Below the pieces are notes generated by a model that was not told where the DNA came from, ran no database searches, and was given only the letters and a program-made list of their open reading frames with translations. DNA of 64,000 bases. Source: Antilocapra americana. Taxonomy: Eukaryota > Chordata > Mammalia > Artiodactyla > Antilocapridae. A program made the translations under genes and the position numbers. How positions within the stretch are numbered: position 1 is the stretch's first letter; every line of letters begins with the position of its first letter. The stretch covers positions 5,179,987-5,243,986 of the forward strand of contig ML664159.1 in the NCBI GenBank assembly GCA_007570785.1. The letters run 5' to 3'. Shown piece after piece: positions 58,136-64,000 of this stretch.

Positions 58136-59739
58136 CTCTAGTTCTGGTTGTAAATCTACAGCAGTGTTTCCCAGTTGAGGACCCTCAGCTCCCACATGAC
58201 AATGGAAGAAAAAGTGAGGACACAAGACTCTTAGTATTAGCAAAAGAAAACACAACAGAACAACCAATAATCTTTGTCTAGAGTGCTATAAAATCAGGGA
58301 TGATGGCAATGGTTATGTTCTATCCATTGAAAGCTCTGAGTGGATTTGTTTCTCTCTGATTAGTAAAGCAATGGAAAATTAATTGCCAAGATGTCCAGTA
58401 TGGTGCATGAAATCTTTCAAAATACCTGACACATGGATGGAAGTTAAAGAGACATTAGGAGATAAATACCCAGGAATCACTGGCCTGCAGCAAGACTGTT
58501 ATACATGGAAGGGTAAAACCAGTCACATTATCTTTTCATTAAGATTGTTGAAGGTTGTGTTCTTGTTTTGGTGAAGTTGTGCTGTTTTAATAAATATTCA
58601 ACTTAGAACATTCCACTTAAAATATTTAATCTTTGTAGATTTATAGTATTGCAGTTCTACTGTCAAAATGACAGATACTGATACGTATTTTAAGGTAATC
58701 TTATACGATTATTTTTCAGTGTACCGTATCAATCAATGCCCTGACAGGCCATAAAATGTTACAGCTCATAAAGAACCAGTAAATACTCAATTTTCAAGGT
58801 ACAGCAGAAGAGCTATAAATTAAATTGATTACATAACTGTAAAGTAATTAGTCCAGTATTTCCAGATAACTTTGTTTGAAAACTTCTCTGCCCTCGATCA
58901 CCGAAAAGGAAGTGGTACTGTCTAAGTTTGTCTGGTTTCACAGACTGTGCTTGAGCATTTTTCATTTTTAACCTTATGTCCCAGGATCTCCCCTCTTATC
59001 CCTTCCTCAGACTAAGCTTATTTCCTCTCTTGGCTTCCAGAATCTCCTATATTCAGATAGCTTCTAAATTTAGATCTCCTACCTAGACATCTTTCACTGC
59101 AGAAATCCATAGGCTCCAAAGCCCACTGGGCATGGCTTAGATGGTATCTTCCCTTACAGGCAGACCCCGAGACCAGGCTTTGAGTGTGAGTAGTTAATTT
59201 GGGAGGGTTTCCCAAAATGCTCTAGCAGGAGAAGCGAGGAAGTGACACAGGAGCCAAGGGTTTACAAGGCAGAATGCCACTTGCGTGCAACTGGAGTTAA
59301 GTCTTGTTGGGGTTGGAGAACCTGGGAGACAGCACAGAAGATACATTAGATTTACCCTCCCTAGAGGGCTGGGGGAGCTGGAGTGTGTATCCTTCGACTC
59401 CTCCGTCATTGCCTGAAGGCTGCTTCAGGGACTACCCCCCATTGCATTGATTTGGATGCCCATGAAGGTGGGGGAAGAGGAAGCTCTTGGGTGGGAGGAG
59501 ACCGGCATCTCCACAATGGGGTGTGGGCGGTGCACCACGGTGGCCGGGAAGGCCCATTCCACTGAATGGTACATGGATCCCTCCAACTCTACATATCCAA
59601 ACCTCTCTCCCCAAACTTGTTTCCCTCCACACCCTGAGGAATATGCTGCAATTTACTCCTAGATCCAGCCAGGAACCAAAACCCCTCCGGCTTTCTCGGG
59701 AACTGAATCTTCCCAATCTTTCTCCTCAGTAGATCCTGA
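58136..59739. other. Unassigned DNA, GC-richer from 59150
   Basis: From about 59150 to 59740 the sequence is GC-richer than average, with scattered CpG. Multiple overlapping open frames of 60-94 codons on both strands reflect base composition. The GCAGACCCCGAGACCAGG segment at 59161 may belong to an old LTR. No gene can be supported. Confidence 0.4.
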
Positions 59740-60290
59740 CTCTGCCTACAGTTTTCTCTCAGCGCTGGCGCTGTAGTACTTAGACCCTCATCGTTTTCCC
59801 CACACTGCCCTACATTAGCCCCTGACTGTCTCTCCATCAGCTACACCACTCTACCAGCCTTCCTCCTTCCAATTCCAAAATGTAGATCTGACCATGTACC
59901 TTCCCTGCTTAATATCGTTCATGACTGTCCTGAGTGGAGTGGAGTGTAGACTCCTGGCTCTGCTCCCAAGCCCCTTCATGGCACCACCGTTCTCACCCCA
60001 GGTCACTTCCCCTGCGCACCACATACCCGGGCCACACCAAGCGGCTGCAGCTGTACCGCAGGCCCTACTGGGGCAGCTCAACCTGAAGTTTCCCCTCCTC
60101 ACCTGACAGGGCTGCGCCTGCTTACATTCCTTAATGTTTCAGTGTTACTGGCTACTTATTTGCCCGTGTCCTCATTCAGCTCCAAGTGCTCCAAGGGCAG
60201 AGGCTCTTTATTAGTCTCAGCTTCTGGCTACTTAGCAGAGTACCTGCACATGTAGGTGTTCAATAAATATTTGATGAATTAATTAACTTG
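59740..60290 (+). mobile_element. L2 LINE 3' region
   Basis: A longer L2 piece: GATCTGACCATGTACCTTCC, then CTCCTGGCTCTGCTCCCAAG, ending with the typical GGTGTTCAATAAATATTTGA. Coding part degraded. Confidence 0.75.
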
Positions 60291-60294
60291 CCAA

Positions 60295-60490
60295 AATTAT
60301 TTTCTTTTCTCCTCAAAGCAATTCTATAAGATTGTATTATTATCTTTACAGATAAAAAGGTTGAGGTCAAGTAAGCTAAACATCTTACTCAAGATTACAG
60401 AGCTAACGAATGATCAAATAAGAATTTGAACTCAAACCTGCCTCTGAACTCTGTCTTCCTTCTATTTGCTATCTATTAAGTAGCATTAAT
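60295..60490 (-). mobile_element. MIR SINE
   Basis: Minus-strand MIR, with CTTTACAGATAAAAAGGTTG and ACAGAGCTAACGAATGATC. Confidence 0.7.
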
Positions 60491-60550
60491 TTTTAGCATC
60501 ATAACACAGTACAAATTTCCTCTATTTCACCCTTTATGAATTTAAAGTGA

Positions 60551-60769
60551 AGCATGTTAATTTTCATATGTCTAATCAATCGCCAGCCCAGGATTGATGC
60601 TCGGGGCTGGTGCAGGGAGATTTCCCGGGGGGGGGGGGGGGGGGAAGGGGGGGGGGGGTTCCGGAGGGGAAGCATATGTAAACCCATGGTGATATCATGA
60701 AAATGTATGGCAAAAACAATTAAAAAAATAAAAAAATATATATTTGAAAAAAATAAAAAATAAAAAAAA
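60551..60769 (+). mobile_element. Ruminant L1 3'-UTR insertion
   Basis: About 220 bases of L1 3' UTR, sharing AATCGCCAGCCCAGG with the reverse complement of 13349-13370. It ends in a long A/T tail. An 8-bp duplication, TAAAGTGA, flanks it (60543-60550, 60770-60777). The middle is replaced or compressed into two G runs. Confidence 0.85.
60627..60658 (+). repeat. Two long G homopolymers (G18 and G12)
   Basis: Eighteen G, two A, then twelve G inside the L1 3' UTR. The tract could fold as a G-quadruplex. Read length at such runs is unreliable. Confidence 0.9.
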
Positions 60770-60777
60770 TAAAGTGA

Positions 60778-61469
60778 CCAGAATTTTAAAAATTTTCCAG
60801 AAATGAATTTGTTCATGTTAACTTCTTCTAGAAACAAAATATTCAGCCTCCAGCAATATAAAGACCTACAAGGTTTGGTGTAGAGTTTGCTGAGAGTAGC
60901 CTGTGAATTTGGTACTGGAACTTTAATGTGTAGGGGTTATATCATGGTAATGAATATCCATGGTTAGATTGTGATGCTTCTGAGCTTGTGGAATTTAAAT
61001 AAGCATCAGTCAGTTTGACAGCCAAGAGGATCTATGTGGGGGCCTATGGGGTGGGCAGGGTGAGAAGATTTGGAAATATAAGCAGTAAATTTTCATACAT
61101 CACTGATTGTGGAAGTGAAATGATTATCCATCAATTACAAAGGAGTTAAATGGATCTGTTTCTGGTTTTTACTGCACTAGTTATGTATCCAAGTCTCATA
61201 CAAGAGCTATTTATGCACCACAGTCCATGCTTGACAGTCAGCATCAGTTTCAGTATATGCTGGCAATACACAGTGGTCACTGGATTTAGAAATAAGTAAG
61301 CAATGAAAAGGAAGGGAATCTACTGAAAGAATGCCACTTTTGAAATAAAGCATGTACCTAGGAAATTATAAGTAAATAATTTCCAAAGATAAAATCTTGT
61401 CACCTTACAAGAGTATTTTTTTTATGTTGTGAAACTTAAAAGACAGAATTATTTATGAAAGCTATTAGT
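60778..61469. other. Unique DNA
   Basis: Nothing recognised. Confidence 0.5.
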
Positions 61470-62502
61470 CAGTTCAGTTCAGTCACTCATTCGAGTTGAA
61501 CTGTTTGTGACCCCATGGACTGCAGCACCCCATGCCTCCCGTCCATCACCAACTCCAGGAGTTTACTCAAACTCGTGTCCATTGAATCGGCGATGCCATC
61601 TAACCATCTCATCCTGTCATCCCCTTCTCTCCTGCCTTCAATCTTTCCCAGCATCAAGGTCTTTTCCACTGAGTCAGTTCTTCATGTCAGATGGCCAGAG
61701 TATTGGAGTTTCAGCTTCAACATCAGTCCTTCCAATGAACACTCAGGACTGATCTCCTTTAGGATGGACTGGTTGGATCTCCTTGCAGTCCAAGAGACTC
61801 TCAAGAGTCTTCTCTAACACCACAGTTCAAAAGCATCAATTATTTGGCACTCAGCTTTCTTTAGAGTCCAACTTTCACATCCACACATGACTACTGGAAA
61901 AACCATAGCCTTGACTGGATGGACCTTTGTTGGTAAAGTAATGTCTCTGCTTTTTAATATGCTGTCTAGGTTGGTCATAACTTTCCTCCCAAGGAGTAAG
62001 TGTCTTTCAATTTCATGGCTGCAGGCACCATCTGCAGTGATTCTTAGAGCTCCCCGAAATAAAGTCTTCCACTATTTCTGCTGTTTCCCCATCTATTTTT
62101 CATGAAGTGATGGGACCAGATGCCATGATCTTAGTTTTCTGAATGTTGAGCTTTAAGCCAACTTTTTCACTCTAATCTTTCACTTTCATCAAGAGGCTCT
62201 TTGGTTCCTCTTCACTTTCTGCCATAAGGGTAGTGTCATCTGCATATCTGAGGTTATTGATATTTCTCCTGGCAATCTTGATTCCAGCTTGTGTTCATCC
62301 AGCCCAGCATTTCTCATGAGGTACTCTGTGTATAAGTTAAACAAGCAGGGTGACAATATACAGCGTTGATGTACTCCTTTTCCTATTTGGAACCAGTCTG
62401 CTGTTCCGTGTCCAGTTCTAACTGTTGCTTCCTGACCTGCATACAGATTTCTCAAGAGGCAGGTCAGGTGGTCTGATATTCTCATCTCTTTCAGAATTTT
62501 AC
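61470..62502 (-). mobile_element. BovB LINE, 5'-truncated (1.0 kb)
   Basis: Minus-strand BovB with (TTCAG)n tail at the left, the C-terminal domain and the 3' half of RT (QIGKGVHQRCILSP and then a degraded box at about 62238-62255). No certain flanking duplication. Confidence 0.92.
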
Positions 62503-62559
62503 ACAAATCCAAAGTTGCACAAGTATGTTTCTTTAACATCCATTTAAGCTATTGGATCA

Positions 62560-62765
62560 GGGCTTCCCAGGAGGTGCAGTGGTAAAGACTCCACCCACCA
62601 ATGCAGAAGATGCAGGTTTGATTCCTGGGTTGGGAAAATCCCCTGGAGGAGGAAATGGCAACCCACTCCAGCATTCTTGCCTGGAAAACCGCATGGACAG
62701 AGGGGCCTGGTGGGCTACAGTCTATAGGCTTGCACAGAGCCGGATGCAATGAAGCACAGCACACA
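62560..62765 (+). mobile_element. Bov-tA SINE
   Basis: Head GGGCTTCCCAGGAGGTGCAG, box B GGTTTGATTCC, body and tail ending with AGCACAGCACACAGCAC. Confidence 0.93.
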
Positions 62766-63095
62766 GCACAAGCTCTGGGTCAGTTGGATTCCTAATGTAA
62801 AATGTGAGACTTGGAAATTTTAAGGATTCTTTGAGAATTTAGAATAAATGAGGAAATTAATGTAAAACAGTTAATATAGTACATGGAATATGGTAAACAA
62901 TCAATTAATGCTTGCTCCAATTATCATTAATGTTACTATAGGAAGGACAATCACTGAATGAGATCTTATTTTGTGAGGCCAATGTTAAACACACACATAT
63001 ACACCATTGACTCTTCCTATGAGACTAAAGTTAGATTTATGATCTATGAAGCTCTCACAATTCCATCCTCAAAGAACACAGCAGACGCAAATGAT
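62766..63095. other. Unique DNA
   Basis: Nothing recognised. Confidence 0.5.
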
Positions 63096-64000
63096 TTGTT
63101 GTTGTTGTTCAGTCACTAAGTCATGTCCAACTCTTTGCATCCTCATGAACTACAGCATGCCAGGCTCCTCTGTCCTCTAACATCTCCCAGAATTTGCTCA
63201 CATTCATGTCCATTGAGTCAGTGATGCTATCTAATCATCTCATCCTCTGCCACCTCATTCTTTTGCCTTCTGTCTTTCCCAGCATTGGGTCTTTTCCAGT
63301 GAGTGAGCTCTTCACATCAGATGGCCAAAGTATTGGAGCTTCAGCTTCAGCATCAGTTCTTCCAATGAATATTCAGGGTTGATTTCCTTTAGAAATGACT
63401 GGTTTGATCTCCTTGCAGTCCAAGGGACTTGCAAGAGTCTTCTCTAGCACCACAGTTTGAAAGCATCTGTTCTTCAGTGCTTAGCCTTCTTTATGATCCA
63501 ACTCTCAAATCTATACATGACCACTGGAAATACCATAGCTTTGACTATATGGGCCTTAATTGGTAAAGTGATGTCTCTGCTTTTAAATACACTGTCTAGG
63601 TTTGTCAAAACTTTCCTTCCAAGGATGAAGTATCTTTTAATTTTGTGACTGTGGTCACCATCTGCAGTGACTTTGGAGCCCAAGAAAAGAAAACCTGTTA
63701 CTGCTTCCACTTTTTCCCCTTGTATTTGCCATGAAGATGGGACTGGATTCCATGATCCTAGTTTTTTTTATGTTGAGTTTCAAGCCAGCTGTTTCACTCT
63801 TTTCTTTCACTCTCATCAAGAGACTCTTTAGTTCCTCTTCGTCTTATGCTATTAGCGGTATCATCTGCGTATCAGAGATTGTTGATATTTCTCCCAGCAA
63901 TCTTGATTCCAGCTTGTGATTCATACAGCCCATCATTTCACATGATGTATTCTGCATAGAATTTAAATAAACAGGGTGACAATACATACCCTTGTTATAC
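63096..64000 (-). mobile_element. BovB LINE, runs off the window
   Basis: Minus-strand BovB with a (GTT)n tail at 63096 and the C-terminal/RT remnant up to the window end. Its 5' end lies beyond 64000. More diverged than the copy at 61470. Confidence 0.92.

Overview
This window is nuclear DNA from a ruminant, most likely a bovid such as cattle, sheep, goat or a close relative. The evidence is the repeat content. It is full of BovB (RTE-type) LINEs, Bov-tA and Bov-A2 SINEs, CHR-2-type tRNA SINEs and ruminant L1 3' ends, laid over an older mammalian layer of MIR, L2, ancient L1, MaLR/LTR and hAT/Tigger fragments. I find no intact protein-coding gene. The DNA is AT-rich and reads as intergenic or deep-intronic sequence.

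Layout. 1-9.4 kb is mostly unique AT-rich DNA with a few SINEs; it holds one weak candidate first exon (1742-1810, strong Kozak context, GTAAGT donor). 9.4-17.1 kb is a stack of nested retrotransposons: two BovB 3' ends lie tail to tail, followed by ancient L1 remnants that were broken by a BovB fragment, a young L1, a 43-bp L1 tail and further BovB copies. 17.4-21.3 kb is a decayed L1 carrying a cluster of tRNA-type SINEs. 21.3-38.5 kb is older, sparser DNA with a Tigger element, L2, MIR, one Bov-A2 dimer and CHR-2 SINEs. 38.5-39.5 kb is a processed pseudogene of ribosomal protein L5 (RPL5) with a matching 13-bp target-site duplication. 40.6-46.7 kb holds two minus-strand LTR-like sequences broken up by L1, BovB and SINE insertions, with ancient L1 and MLT1-like DNA between them. 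48-53 kb has L1 remnants, one LTR-like insertion and two small DNA transposons. 53.2-57.0 kb is the largest element, a near full-length but dead BovB with a 10-bp target-site duplication. 57-64 kb is L2/MIR background with one Bov-tA, an L1 3' end containing two long G runs, and two more minus-strand BovB copies, the last running off the window.

The gene-like elements work as a parasite network. BovB encodes an endonuclease and reverse transcriptase. Bov-tA and Bov-A SINEs share their 3' end with BovB and are copied by its machinery. The RPL5 copy, with its A-tail, fits L1-type machinery. Every copy seen here is truncated or mutated. Coordinates of ancient repeats are approximate, because they come from remembered consensus patterns without a database search; target-site duplications were read directly from the sequence.
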